Assembly: GCA_030848705.1 (NCBI GenBank)
Contig: CM061244.1
Span: forward strand, 113,695,111-113,759,110
DNA length: 64,000 bases
Source: Heracleum sosnowskyi
Lineage: Eukaryota > Streptophyta > Magnoliopsida > Apiales > Apiaceae
Reading direction: 5' to 3'
The translations under genes and the position numbers were made by a program. The notes below the pieces were generated by a model. The model was not told where the DNA came from and searched no databases. It worked only from the letters and a program-made list of their open reading frames with translations. Each line of letters begins with the position of its first letter. Positions within the stretch are counted from its first letter, which is position 1. Of the stretch, positions 32,060-44,410 are shown one piece after another.

Positions 32060-34015
32060 ATGAATTACCGCTTTCAGGCTCGATTAAGATATAATGTAAA
32101 ACCTCGATAAATAAATATTGATAAATTAATAATATTTTTGTTCCCGACTTGGACCAATATGATAAATTCATATTATTGCTAAATGCATAAGATAATAAAC
32201 TTTACAAAAGTTCTTAAGGTCCACTAAAAATATAAAATTACAATTCATTAAATATAATGATTTTTTATACATTGCACATAATTCTTGGATACTCTTTAGT
32301 TAACTTTGATAAATTATATCTTAACAATTAACTGTTCCTCTTTTTATAAAAATAAAATACAGCGTCATCCCTAATTTTGTGAGAGCAAAAAGCATAAAGC
32401 ATATTTGGTGTATATGTGTTGGAATTTACATACATTAATATTATTTTTGCTACATGAACCAATTAATTAGGAGAGCTAATATGTGCACACTCTTGATTTA
32501 TGTGCACGTCCTTTGAAATATAAAAATAGTTCTACAAAAAAACTAATCTAAAAATGGTTTTGAGTTAAAGATGTGCATGAGAATGTTTTTGTCTAAATAT
32601 TACTCCCTCCGTCCCCCTCAATTCTTTACATTGAGGGGACGACACAGAGGTTAAGAAAAAGTATAAATTAATAGGGAAAAGTAAGAAAAATAAGTAAAGT
32701 GGTGAGACCAATCAATATTTAATGTATAAAATGGGTATAAAGTAGGTATAGTGGAGGAAAGTAGTGAATGTGATTGGATTTTATATTATAAAATGTTACT
32801 ATTTTTGGTATGTAAAGAAATGAGAGGGACGTACCAAAAAGGAAAGTGTAAAGAAATGAGAGAGATAGATGGAGTAACAAAGGGTGTGCATCTATAAATC
32901 AAGGACATATAATTAACTATTTTTTGGTACATGAATTTATTAATAATCTCGTTAAAATGATAATTTTTCTGAGACCAAAGTTATAAATTTATAGAGGTTT
33001 TACCGTAGTCAAGTAAATAAACACAATGTTGTGGGAACAAATTATTGTGGGAGTTTAAAAGAATTTGCACATATTTCCAACTTGATCAAACATGAAATTA
33101 TGAATTATACTCAAAATATACTCAAGAGATTTAGGAGGAGAATGATACCTAAAGTTTTGAGTGTTGGTAGATGCTCGTACAAAGGTTAATTAGGTTACAA
33201 ATTCAGAGGTATAAAATAGATTGAGATAATTATTTTGTGGTATAAAATTTTAGGGGTGAAACAAAAAAAAGTACAAATAAAATTTGGTACAAAGAGTACT
33301 ATTAAGGACAAATTTCGTTTAGATTAATATTTTATATAACAACATAGAATTTTATGCGAGGTTGGATTGAATTTCTATGTGAGATAGAATTTTTATGTGA
33401 GGTAGGATTTTAGCCACAAATAATATTGACATATGTATATCACTGTTTTGACAAAGCATAAAAGTAACCTTTCATTGCACAGATTTGTTAATATTAATGA
33501 TTTATTTAGCTTCTATCTGCAAAGACGAAAAAGTTAAAAAAATAAATAAAATTATTTGCATAAGATGAAAAAGTCAAAAATAATAATAAAATTGTTAGAA
33601 GATCCATGAAAGTAGAGCATTGAACAAAACAAAAATAATTTAAAAATAATATAAAATTGTAATACGTGAGTTTAAAGTATAATAATTATATTACATGAAA
33701 TAGGAGTTTAGAGTATAATATATTCTATTTTAGATTAGATAGTTATATTTTTTAGAAAAATAAAATTGAAAACAAAAACAAATTAGGGGTGAAACCAAAA
33801 AAAGGATGGAACCAAAAAAGAGTGCGAACCAAATTTGATACAATGTTAAAAGGGAGTTTCACTTATTAATAAAGGTTATAGATTTAGAAAAATAAAATTG
33901 AAAATAGAAACAAATTAGGGGTGAAACCAAAAAAAGAATAAAACCAAAAAAGAGTGCGAACCAAATTTGGTACAATGTTAAAAGGTGGTTTCACTTATTA
34001 ATAAATAAAGGTTAT
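32060..34015 (+). repeat. Large inverted repeat, left arm
   Basis: Read in reverse complement, 42715-44410 follows this arm along its whole length with scattered differences and indels. Matching blocks include GAATTACCGC, the GATGTGCATGAGAA block, TTGTGGGAACAAATTATTGT, and GAACCAAATTTGGTACAATG. No open frame. The arm gained a Stowaway MITE and a 133-bp tandem duplication that the other arm lacks. Confidence 0.75.
32601..32876. mobile_element. Stowaway MITE (TA target site)
   Basis: 32603-32874 starts CTCCCTCCGTCCCC and ends GAGATAGATGGAG, flanked by TA on both sides, the signature of Tc1/mariner-type Stowaway MITEs. The matching place in the other inverted arm is empty. Confidence 0.85.
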
Positions 34016-34020
34016 AAATC
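33758..34020 (+). repeat. 133-bp tandem duplication
   Basis: Two copies, offset by 133 bp (AGGGGTGAAACC at 33785 and 33918). The opposite arm of the large inverted repeat has a single copy, so this is a later local duplication. Confidence 0.7.
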
Positions 34021-34147
34021 TAGATTTACTTTTGTTGAAAACGAGAGTAAGAAATTGACATCCAAGCGTTGGCAAAGTAGAAAAATAAAATGTGAAAATG
34101 ATGGATCATAACATACATTATGGACCAAAAGATTTTCATTGTTAATA

Positions 34148-34314
34148 ATATAATACATTTTTTTTTGACTAATTAGGCTTATATGCCTTTACATGTGAGT
34201 ATCTGTTCTCAGAAATCTCGGGGTGAGCGAGAATCGAACCCAGAACCTGGGACGACAAGAGATAAGCTCTTTACCACTTGAGCTATCTCATCGCGCTCAT
34301 ATAATACATTTTTT
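34148..34314 (-). mobile_element. tRNA-derived SINE with 16-bp target duplication
   Basis: On the minus strand the ~135-bp body (34298 to 34164) starts GAGCGCGATGAG. It has an A box TAGCTCAAGTGG (34274-34285) and a B box GGTTCGATTC (34231-34240), the internal Pol III promoter, and ends in a poly(A) tail. The repeat ATATAATACATTTTTT at 34148-34163 and 34299-34314 is its target duplication. It is not a working tRNA because the acceptor stem does not close. Confidence 0.88.
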
Positions 34315-34829
34315 AGGTAACCATTAGTAATATAATACTTAATTGAAGAATAATTGATACGTATCCTATATTCATATATAGCTTATAGTTATCGCAATTA
34401 TTACAAATCCTATACAAGAAGTTAAGAGCATAGTTTAAAAAAAAAGAAAAAGTTAAGAGCAATTATTCAAAAAAGAAAAGAAAAATTTAGAGCACAAATT
34501 AGCTTTCTAATCAATTGACAATCCGACCTATATAATATACTAGGATTTTTTGCCCGCTTCGCATGGTCTCAATTAATGATTTTATATATTATTTTTATTT
34601 TGTATTTGTTAAAAAAATTATATATATGCTATTTGTGTTTTTATTATTTTTTATTAAATAATCTTATAGTGGTTTGGTTTTTTAAAGGCTTGTATTGGTT
34701 TAGGGCAATAGAACAATTAATTATTATCCAAATTTCAAGTAGATCAATTAATCGAAATCACTACACTATACAAACATTAAAAGGAATATATATATATATA
34801 TATTCATATATATCTTTCAAAGTGACCTC

Positions 34830-35179
34830 TTAGAACATCTCCAATAGGTCGTTGACGTGACATGACATTCTTGGTAGTTGTTAGGTTGCTCGAAGGTTGC
34901 CAACCAATGTTGCCAACTTTTGACAACTTCCCAAAATGATTAAAACACATATATAAGTACACAAACTACATATATTGAATACTTGTTTTAGTTTAAGAAT
35001 TATTTAGAATGCAAATATGGGACCACATATGCAACATTTAAAGGTTGCTAATTTAAGTGTTTTTTGAACAAAGATTGCCAAAGTTGACATGGAAGAGAGA
35101 TAAAATAAAAAATTAATTTATACAATGATGTGGTAAGGGTTGGCAACTATCTTGACAACCCTTATTGGAGATGCTCTTA
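34830..35179. mobile_element. PIF/Harbinger-like MITE (TTA target site)
   Basis: 34833-35176 starts GAACATCTCCAATAGG and ends CTTATTGGAGATGCTC, a near-perfect inverted repeat, with TTA on each side. Length 344 bp, non-coding. Confidence 0.8.
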
Positions 35180-35340
35180 CGAACTATACTCTAAACATAA
35201 ACCGGTAAACATAGTCAACACTCTAAACTTAAAAGAGTAGCCATAGTTAGAGTAAATGCAAATATGATTGATCAAATTTTAATATAAATGGAAGACCAAT
35301 TTCTGCCATCCAATGGGAAGGACCTTTTTTCTAGTCTTAC

Positions 35341-36115
35341 ATTTGAATCCATGATCTTGTTTTAAGCTGGCAAGTAAGACCAAGATTGGCAAGAGTATTC
35401 AATATTGATGCTCTTGGATGGAAAATTGCCTGCAGAAAGTCTTCATTTCTTCCAAGGGCCAGTGGTCCAAGTAATTAAATTTCCTTCATGTCAAAAATGA
35501 AATTACATTAAATTCGTCTTCTCAAAGTTTGATGAAGTTCTATTTGGAAAACAAAAGTCTATAAATCCTAATCGACACACTTGAATAACTCCTGACATTC
35601 AAAATTCTCTAGAAATGTTTCATCCAATTGAATACTCAATTTTCTCTAAAAACATATTCCCCATAAAATTCTCATAATATAAGGTACTCTTAAGTATTTA
35701 TAAATTTCCATGAACATCACAACTACAAACATGCTTACAGTGATCCATGTTTCTGTCTCTGAACCACAAAATGACAAACCTAATAAAAATAAGAAGAGTT
35801 AATATATTTATGATTATCATAATAGGATGTCTAGTTTGAGTTCATGAAATGAAGACTGATCTCTTTGAAGCAAGACTTAACTATCCTCATGTTGATTGAG
35901 AATATTCAATATCAAAGTAAAGATCTTTATCCCTAGGAGCATGTCCAGGTAAAAATAAAAGTTTCAATGATATTAATTACATTACAATCTACTTCCCGTA
36001 AAGCTAAAATTCATACTTATTGATGCAACATAGAAAAAAATTTTGTCCAGCAAAACCCATTTCAAGTCGTTCTGCAGCAATTGACCTCACTTCAGAGGAT
36101 CTATCAATGAAAAAG
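35341..36115 (-). pseudogene. Exon-like fragments of an unidentified gene
   Basis: Three protein-like stretches lie in order on the minus strand. 36115-36030 follows a TTGATAG acceptor-like site and reads SSEVRSIAAERLEMGFAGQN. About 35965-35877 reads PGHAPRDKDLYFDIEYSQST up to a TGA. 35468-35341 reads GPLALGRNEDF...AIFHPRASILNT and ends at a GTAAG donor-like site. Their composition is unlike the AT-rich surroundings. I do not recognise the family. They may be a decayed host gene or exons captured by a Helitron. Confidence 0.4.
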
Positions 36116-39100
36116 GATTACATTTTTCTTTGATTTTTGGAAATGCAGATTCCAAAAACTGTCTAAGCACATAAAATAGGTATACATTCTATAAGTACTT
36201 CCTCATGACAATGGTAATTTAGACCAAGAAGTTGAGGGGAATAGAGTGTCAAGTTTCAGTGAGAACATAGAATTTAAAAGACCATACACCACCAAAAAAA
36301 AAGCAAATAAAATTATAATATAGTAATAATTAATATAAAGTTTAGTTTATGTTTCATTATAAGTTTATATTTATGATTCTTTTTATCGGCCTCTTCCAAG
36401 TACCAACCATGAGTGTAACTACAGTTTGTAATATAATGAGAAATATGGTGAGCTGAGAACATAAATATTGTGAAATTGGTTGAGTCAAGAACAAAGGAAA
36501 AAAATAAAATATTCACACAGTACAATATAAACATCAGAACCAAAAATATCTTGTAAGAAATCTAATGCACATCAAACATATTAGGAAAAGAAAGTAGAGT
36601 AAAGATCTCTCACCGTAACAACAGCAAAAAATGCAATTTTACAATTTTTTGTGATATTTTTATAAAATTTTCTGTTATATGATCAAATAAGTAGTCTCTG
36701 ACTCACTAAATTATTACGATATTTATAAATGTAGCAATTTTATTTTTCGACACTTCTTGCTGAACTTCTATCAAACAATTGGAGCACAGTTAAGTATAAA
36801 TCACAGTCATTACATGGTAATAAAATAATTCAAATAAATATCAAAAAATCATTCTATAAAGAACAAAGTCTCCAAATATAAATTGCATACCTTGTTTCAA
36901 CTGGGATAAGATATTTATATCATACCATACACAACCTGTAAATCAAAGAAACCAACTGAAATTCTCTCAGAACTTTAATCGAACATTTGGTCTACAAAGC
37001 ATTCCAATTAATTGTTACTGCACACAATTCTCATATACATAATCATTTCAAAATCGTCATATAAATTTAACAAACATTTTTACCAAATCATACCTTATTG
37101 TGTTGTAATACAATCTCTATTTAAACTTCGTAATGGATACGGGACGTACCAAACATATCTCTCACATAATCTGCAAATGAAAAAAAGGAAAATTGTGAAC
37201 AATTTGAATCAAACAACACTGTGTATATGGTAGCTTAAGAAATCATAAACTTAACACGACATAGACAATATTTAATTTAAAGAAGTTTGAGAGAGAGAAA
37301 GAGATTTGAAGAAGAAAATTGAAAAGGAAAGCTCTGATATTGAAATTGAAAACGATAGTTATAATGTGTAGGCTGAAGTTTGAATTTCAAATTGGAAATC
37401 ATGTATCTTGGGAAAAGTAAAAGCTTCTCAGTACAAATCGTAACAATTCGTAGCAGCGCATGTGTGTGAACAGTTGAATGAAACATATGTAATGGTAAAA
37501 TACAGTAGATATGTAATATGCATGAGGGTAGTATGTTAAAAGATTGGGTAAAATGCCTTCAGACTTTATCATTTAAGTAGATGAACTTGACCAAGAACTT
37601 GCAACTTTTTTAATACATAAGCAGAATAGTACTGTAACAAATTGATGAGAATAATCTCAAATTACAAAGGCCTACTAATAGTTTATCAATAATCTGCTCA
37701 CATAGAATTCTTCATATATCATTCTCTGCCCAACTAAAATGCGTATGAAAAATTATTACAAAAGCGAATATAAAAATGACTCCTTAACATCGCTGAACTC
37801 TAAATTTCCACTCTCTCATAAACCTTTAAGGACATTTCCCCTTCTTAATTAGATGATCGCCACCAATTGAATCAGTGTTAACAAACAACACTAATACACA
37901 GACAAATTAACGGTGTCAAAGCATAACTTGATCTTTCAAAGTATTCAAATCAGATTGTTCCAGTTTTAAGGAAAGCAATAACAAAAAATTGCAGTACAAT
38001 ATTAACAGTCATTGAACTTGAGTGCCTAGCATTGTAGACGGAACACAAAAAAAACACATCACCATGATATTTATAGAACAAAAGGATATAACACCAAAAA
38101 GTATGTAAGTTCTGTAACCATAAAAAAACTATTTTCGTTACATCACTCGAAATTTAATAAAAATTTACAAAACCTAATTCAATCAAAATGCAAAAAATCT
38201 AAAGAAGTGAACAAAATGCGGCCTAATTCAATCAAAACAGAAAAGTGAATAAAACACTAAAGAAAGAACAATAACTCAAAAATATTTTTTGTAATGACAT
38301 ATTATTAAGTTCATTTAAGCAAAACATGTCATATATTGAGAAAATCTAAATACATGACCTAATTCAATAAGAAGCAATACAGAAATCTAAATAAGTATGA
38401 AATCTTTGGTCACATTGATATTTAAAAATTGCAAATTCATTGGTGCATTATATCAAACGGTTTGTGGCTTATATTAGAATATGAGAAAAAACAAAAATAG
38501 AAAGAAGTATCAAGAACTAACCGAAAATCCAGAGAAACGATGGTAGTGATTATTTATGAACATCCAGAAAATCTTCAAATCTTTAACCACCATAATCTAA
38601 AATAATTAAACTATAATTAATATGTGATTTCAGTTTAAACAAAAATGGAGATATACGAAAAGAGAGGAAATAGTTGAGAGACAGAGAAAGATGGAGAAAT
38701 ATAGATAATCGATTGAATACATTATACATGAATGTGATTTTGAATTCAAAATTCAAATTTAGCATCAGGAAAACCTGCATCTACATCTGTAACTAACGCA
38801 AGTGTGGAAGCAGCAGTCAACTGTATATATTGCAAAGTCATGTGACAGTATTTGTAAATAAGAAAAATTGACAGGGCCTCTTAGTAAAAAGCCGTAGAAT
38901 TAGCATTCAGACAATATAAATTACATAGATATAAAATGAATTTTTTTTCAGTTAAATATGTGATTTTAAACATTGGCTTATAAACATATCACTATAAAAG
39001 GAAAGCAATGCAGGTAGCATGTGAAAATGACATTCATAAATCCAAAATGTTTTACATAAGAGTTTGCTGCATTAAACATGATATTTTTCACATTTAATTG

Positions 39101-39227
39101 TGAAGGTTTCAAGCTTTAGAGAAGAGACAGAGATAGAAGGTGGGTGGATTATAACAAATAGAACATCAGCAGCCTCAGTAAATATCAGTCAAAAAAGTGC
39201 ACACAAAAAAATCTCGTAATGTTCACC

Positions 39228-39609
39228 AATAATCGTACTCGTAGACAAACTCCTTTATTGAAGAGCTTGAATAGCCATAATCATTCATTTGTCCATTTGA
39301 AGTAGGATACCTGCAAAAGAGTAAAACTTCTAAATTATAAAAACAAAAATTCATTAAGCTCAGATCGCAACATACCAGACGAAATTAATTTTCGTGGTGA
39401 CGCATAAAATTTATGGCTATTAGGCGAACAGTCATATTTTCAGCTGAATAAGTCCACAAGAAACAAAAATACGCAATTACCAAGTTAGAGAATGCCTACC
39501 TGCAAGAAGTAAGTATAATTCATTTCACAAAGTTGATCCCAATGATAAGATCAATGCATTCCATCTTTATTTTCTTCGGTATTCTCCATGGTCTATTTAT
39601 GCCAAAAAT
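39228..39609 (-). pseudogene. Second exon-like cluster, unidentified
   Basis: On the minus strand 39609-39520 follows a TTTAG acceptor-like site and reads RPWRIPKKIKMECIDLIIGI before a TGA. 39310-39228 follows CTTTTGCAG and reads PTSNGQMNDYGYSSSSIKEF then VYEYDYW and a stop. Both look like coding exons, but the joins and the parent gene are unknown. Confidence 0.35.
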
Positions 39610-41439
39610 CTAAACCCAAAAAGAGTGTCAATATGAAATCTAAAGCAGCGTTCAAAATGCAGCCTAATTTAAAATTAAAGTAAAAAAGCTATTTTATCTA
39701 ATTACTTGAGCAAACCAAGTAACATAGGGATCACCATATGCATATGAAATATAAGTGTGTGCTGGAAAATTGCAAATATAGGATTGACAGCCAGCACATC
39801 AAGATTTAAGTAGAAACAATCTTAAAATTAGGGAATGTGATACATAAGTTGAAGCTTTTTTATCAGCATCAGTTCTCAAACCCCAAAATCATCACCAAAC
39901 TCTTTGAGGCATTACATCAAACATCTGATGAACACAATTCAGACTTAAGAAAACGAAATCTCATATTTCTCGATAACAACAGTTTCCAAAACATCTCTAA
40001 AACATATCAACATCGAACTCAAATAGCAAAACAATACCTTATTGACAAAGATTAGCATAATCAATACACAAAAATCAGTAAGACAACCATAAATATAAAA
40101 GTAAAAAACAACACAAACACTAAGAAATGGGTATTAACATATCATTAATCCGTGAATCAAATGAAAAAAGAAATTTATTACCTTTAAGTAGCATCGTTCA
40201 TATTATGCTCCAACAATGTTTAATTTACAAAATCGGACCTGCATGGAAAGAAAAACAAATGAGAGATTTATAGATGCCGCAAAATTGAACATAAAAGGGG
40301 TAAAATCAAGATCAAGATTGAATTTTAATTCAAATCAAGTTTGACATATGAGAAAAAGAGGAGTATAATTAAAGAGAGAGAATGATGAGGATAGTTATAA
40401 TGTTGACAGAATGAGAGAATGATTATAATTTGAATTTCAAATTGAAATGTATGTATCTCGAGAAAGTAAAAGTTTCACACAGAAGCTTGTAACATTACAA
40501 AATGTAGTATATATTTGTAGGAGAACACGTGCTTGAACAGTTGAATAAAACATGTGAAATGGCAAAATACAGTAAATACGCAATATGTATGAGGGTAGTA
40601 TGGTCTAATACGCAATATATATGTCCTAATATAGTGAGTCTAATATAACAAACAGAATATGAAATAAATAATCATAAATTTTGAACCTTATAAATGTAGG
40701 CCAGTAAACTGATTTGATGAATTTATCAATCTTTTTCTAACACTCAACGCACCGAACAATTTGTGTACAAATAGAGAGTTCAATCTGCAACAAAGACGAA
40801 CAAAAAGATAAGTCAAATACATAATTTTAAATTTTAATGAGAATCATCATACATTTGTAAATAGCTGTATACGTAAGTCCTTGCACACTTTCACATCTAG
40901 ATGTAAATCAAACACCTTCTTTGTAATCCAAACAAACAATAAAAACTTTCTTAATTCTTGACAAAATCATATAATGTTGATCACCAAGTCCAAATCCAAG
41001 GTTTAGCAAATCTAACCTTCATTAAATGTTTGGTATCCATCAATCTTTTTCTCCTAGACAAATCATCAAACACCACCGAACATGTCGAGTAAAAAAGAAA
41101 CCTGTAATAATTTCAGTATTACTTGTACACACCACCAAGAATTATGAACATTTCTCTTGGAAAAATTATGAACTTTTTCTCTCAAAAAAACTATCAAACA
41201 CATCCTCAACAAAGTTTAAACTGCAATCAAAATAAGAAAAAAAATTAGAAAAGAAGCATTTCAAGTAAGATGGATGATATACACAGAGAAAGAGAGAGTG
41301 TGTGTTTCAAAACATCAAACAACTTTTATTTACAAATTCATTCCGACATAGAATTATGCAGCTTGTATTACAATTCATTCTGCAATAATAACAAAAATCA
41401 AGCTTAAAATTAATGAGATACAATTCAAATAAAAGAAGT

Positions 41440-41445
<6 letters not shown>

Positions 41446-41534
<89 letters not shown>
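41446..41534. repeat. (GA)n microsatellite, ~44 units
   Basis: An uninterrupted GA run of 89 bp. The apparent Ser-Leu repeat frame on the other strand is a by-product. Confidence 0.95.
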
Positions 41535-41538
<4 letters not shown>

Positions 41539-42714
41539 GAGAGCAGTAGTAGTAGTCATTCAACTATGATACCCATATACACTCACTAACGCATTTCATC
41601 AAACAGTTGGGGAAGTTTGTTCCAAAAACTCAGATACAAACATAGTTTACCTCTCTAAAAATTAATTGCTTTCTCAATTGTTAATTCCAATCATCTGAAA
41701 CAATCAAACAATATGTCATTAGTTTAGATTTCAATCCATACAATATAATCACATACATGGAAAATGAGAAAATAGTATAAAGAACATAAGAGAGATAAAG
41801 AGGAATCAATATGAATTCTAAATTGATGCTTTTTGGCACATAAAGAGAAAAATAGGACAATAGTGTTCAAATTCAAAATTTAAACTGAAGTTATGTACGT
41901 ATGTATTCTTGTCATGTAATTCAAATTCAGCCACACATTTCAAATTCTCAGGAGGCAGCATTTTGCTTCATGTCAGTAATCACGTGTTTGTGTATAGAAA
42001 GACATAAAATAGTGTATGTATATATGTATAAAATATGATAATCTGTATAATGCATTAAAAATGAGTATAAGTCAACTGGTCATGTGGTAATTTAATATAA
42101 ATACGGCAAAATGAGAAGGGTAGTATGGTAAAAAGGCGGTCAAAAATCCTTCGGCCTTTATCACTTAAGTAGATGTGAGTGACTAATAACATGTACTACT
42201 AACAGTGAATATCAGACCGTTTGAAAATGCTAAGAAACTAAACAAAATTTTCAAAAATAATTTATGTTAGGTGTCTCCTTATTATAAGTTGGTAGTTTAA
42301 ATAATTATATAGACCCCTCGTGCATTCATATGAACTCCATTAATTAAAACTTCTCATATAAACAACTCAACGTGTTATTTTAGAATTTTTTTTTGAAATT
42401 TTTTTTGAAATTTTTTTTAGAATTTTTTTTTGAAAATTTTGTTTGGTTACACCTAGCATTACTCTGGACGATTTTCAGTTCTAAAATCTAATCATAAATT
42501 TAAGTTACTAAGATTAAAATTTGATAACAAATCATTTTATATCGTATGGAAGATAACTGATTCGAGGTCGTATTATTATTTTTGTTTTACCTCAATAATT
42601 TATAACGTGATTCGAACCAATTTTAAATAACCTAGGACGTTGTATACAAAAATCAAAATTATTTACTAATTCCTTAAATTCCATGAACAACATACTAAGA
42701 TTATTATGTATCTA

Positions 42715-44410
42715 TAATCTTTATTAATAAGCAAAATTCTTTTTTAACATTGTATCAAATTTGGTTTGCATTTTTTTTGGTTCGCACATTTTTTTGGTTT
42801 CACCCCTAATTTTGTTTTTTAATTTGTTTTTCTAAAAAAATATAATTATCTAATCTAAAATAGATTATATTACATCCTAAACTCTTATTTAATGTAGTAT
42901 AATTATTTTAACCTAAACTCTTATTTCACGTAGTAGAATTTTATGTTGTTTTTAATTTTTTTTATCTTATGCAAATAATATAATTATTTTTTTGACTTTT
43001 TCGTCTATGCATATACGAGCAATTAAATCATTAATATTCACAAATCCGCATAATAAAAATGTTACTTTTCTTCTTTGTCATAACTCTTCTTTGTCGTAAC
43101 ACCGATATACATATGTTAATATTATCCGTGCCTATAATCTTATCTCACATAAAATTCTATGTTTTATTTTGGTTTCACCTATAAAATCCTATCTCACGTA
43201 GAAATCCTATCTCACACATAATTCTATGTTAGTTTTTTATTTTATTTTTAAAATAGAAATCCTATCTCACTTAAAATCAAATCTCACATAGAATTCTATA
43301 TTGTTAAAAAAATAAAATTTATCTCACGTAAAATCTATCTCACGTAGAATTTTATGTTGTTAAAAAAAATATTATAATATTATTATTATACTAAAATATA
43401 TTATATTATTATACCGTCGCAATCAGATCAGCCACTAGATAATAATCATTTAGTTGTTGAATCAAGATACTAATCTCAATCTATTTTATACCCCTCAATT
43501 GATTATTTAATCTACATGTGTACTAGCATCTACCCACACTCAAAACTCTAGGTATCATTCTACTCCTAATTCTGAGTATACTATTTTGATTATAATTCTT
43601 AGTTTCATGTTTGATAAAGTTGAAAATATGTGCAATTTTTTTAAAATTCATTTTTACTCCCACAATAATTTGTTCCCACAACATTTGATTTTATTTACTT
43701 GACTACAATAAATTAAACATCTATAAATTAATAACCTTGGTCCCAATAAAATTATTATTTTAGCGAGGTTATTTTATTGATTAAGGAATATTTTATCGAT
43801 AAATTAATATTTTATACAATATTTTATATCAAATAATTTTATTATCCAATATATTTTACAAGCAATCACAATAATTCAAATATTGATACATGTATCAAAA
43901 TTAATAGATTCATGTATCAAAATATATTTAATTAAGGGAGCTGGTATATGCACATCCTTGATTTATAGCTTCACACCTTTATTAAAATTTACACCTTCTC
44001 ATGCACATCTTCAACTCAAAATTATTAGCTCTTTTAATTAATTGATTCATGTACCAAAAATAATACTAATGTTTGTAAATTCTAACACATATACACCGAA
44101 TATGCTTTTTACCCTTCACAAAATTAGAGATGAAACTGTATTTGATTTTTACGAAAAGAGGATATAATTTAGCAAAGTTAACTAAAGAGTATCCAAAAAT
44201 TATGTGCAATGTATAAAAAAATATTATATATAATAAATTATTATTTTATATTTTTAGTGGGGCTTAAGAACTTTTGCAAAGTTTATTATCGTATGCATTT
44301 AGCAATAATATTAATTTATCATATTGGCCCATGTCGGGAATGAAAATATTATTAGTTTATCGAAGTTTCACTGTATATCTTAATGGAGCCTGAATGCGGT
44401 AATTCTTCTG
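42715..44410 (-). repeat. Large inverted repeat, right arm
   Basis: This is the reverse-complement partner of 32060-34015 across an 8.7-kb core. It lacks the Stowaway MITE and the 133-bp duplication of the left arm. No gene is visible. Confidence 0.75.

Larger units (their letters stand above)
34540..42173 (-). mobile_element. Large Helitron candidate or Helitron cluster with gene fragments
   Basis: On the minus strand the 5' end would be A/TCTACTTAAGTGATAAAG at 42173 and the 3' end GCGAAGCGGGC...CCTAG/T at 34540, with a degraded hairpin. A second 5'-type terminus ends at 37581 with the same GATAAAG-GAAGG sequence. Four related ~300-bp subterminal blocks lie at about 37280-37600, 38600-38900, 40330-40640 and 41780-42173, so several copies may be nested. 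Exon-like pieces are listed separately. No Rep/helicase frame was seen. Confidence 0.35.

Noticed and set aside
34220..34298. Possible tRNA gene on the minus strand
   Set aside because: A and B boxes are present, but the acceptor and anticodon stems do not close, and the unit has a poly(A) tail and target duplication. It is a SINE.
39837..40055. 72-residue frame with an ATG
   Set aside because: Its composition is typical of AT-rich non-coding DNA, and no domain or neighbouring exon supports it.
41375..41563. Serine-leucine repeat protein on the minus strand
   Set aside because: It is translated from the (GA)n microsatellite.
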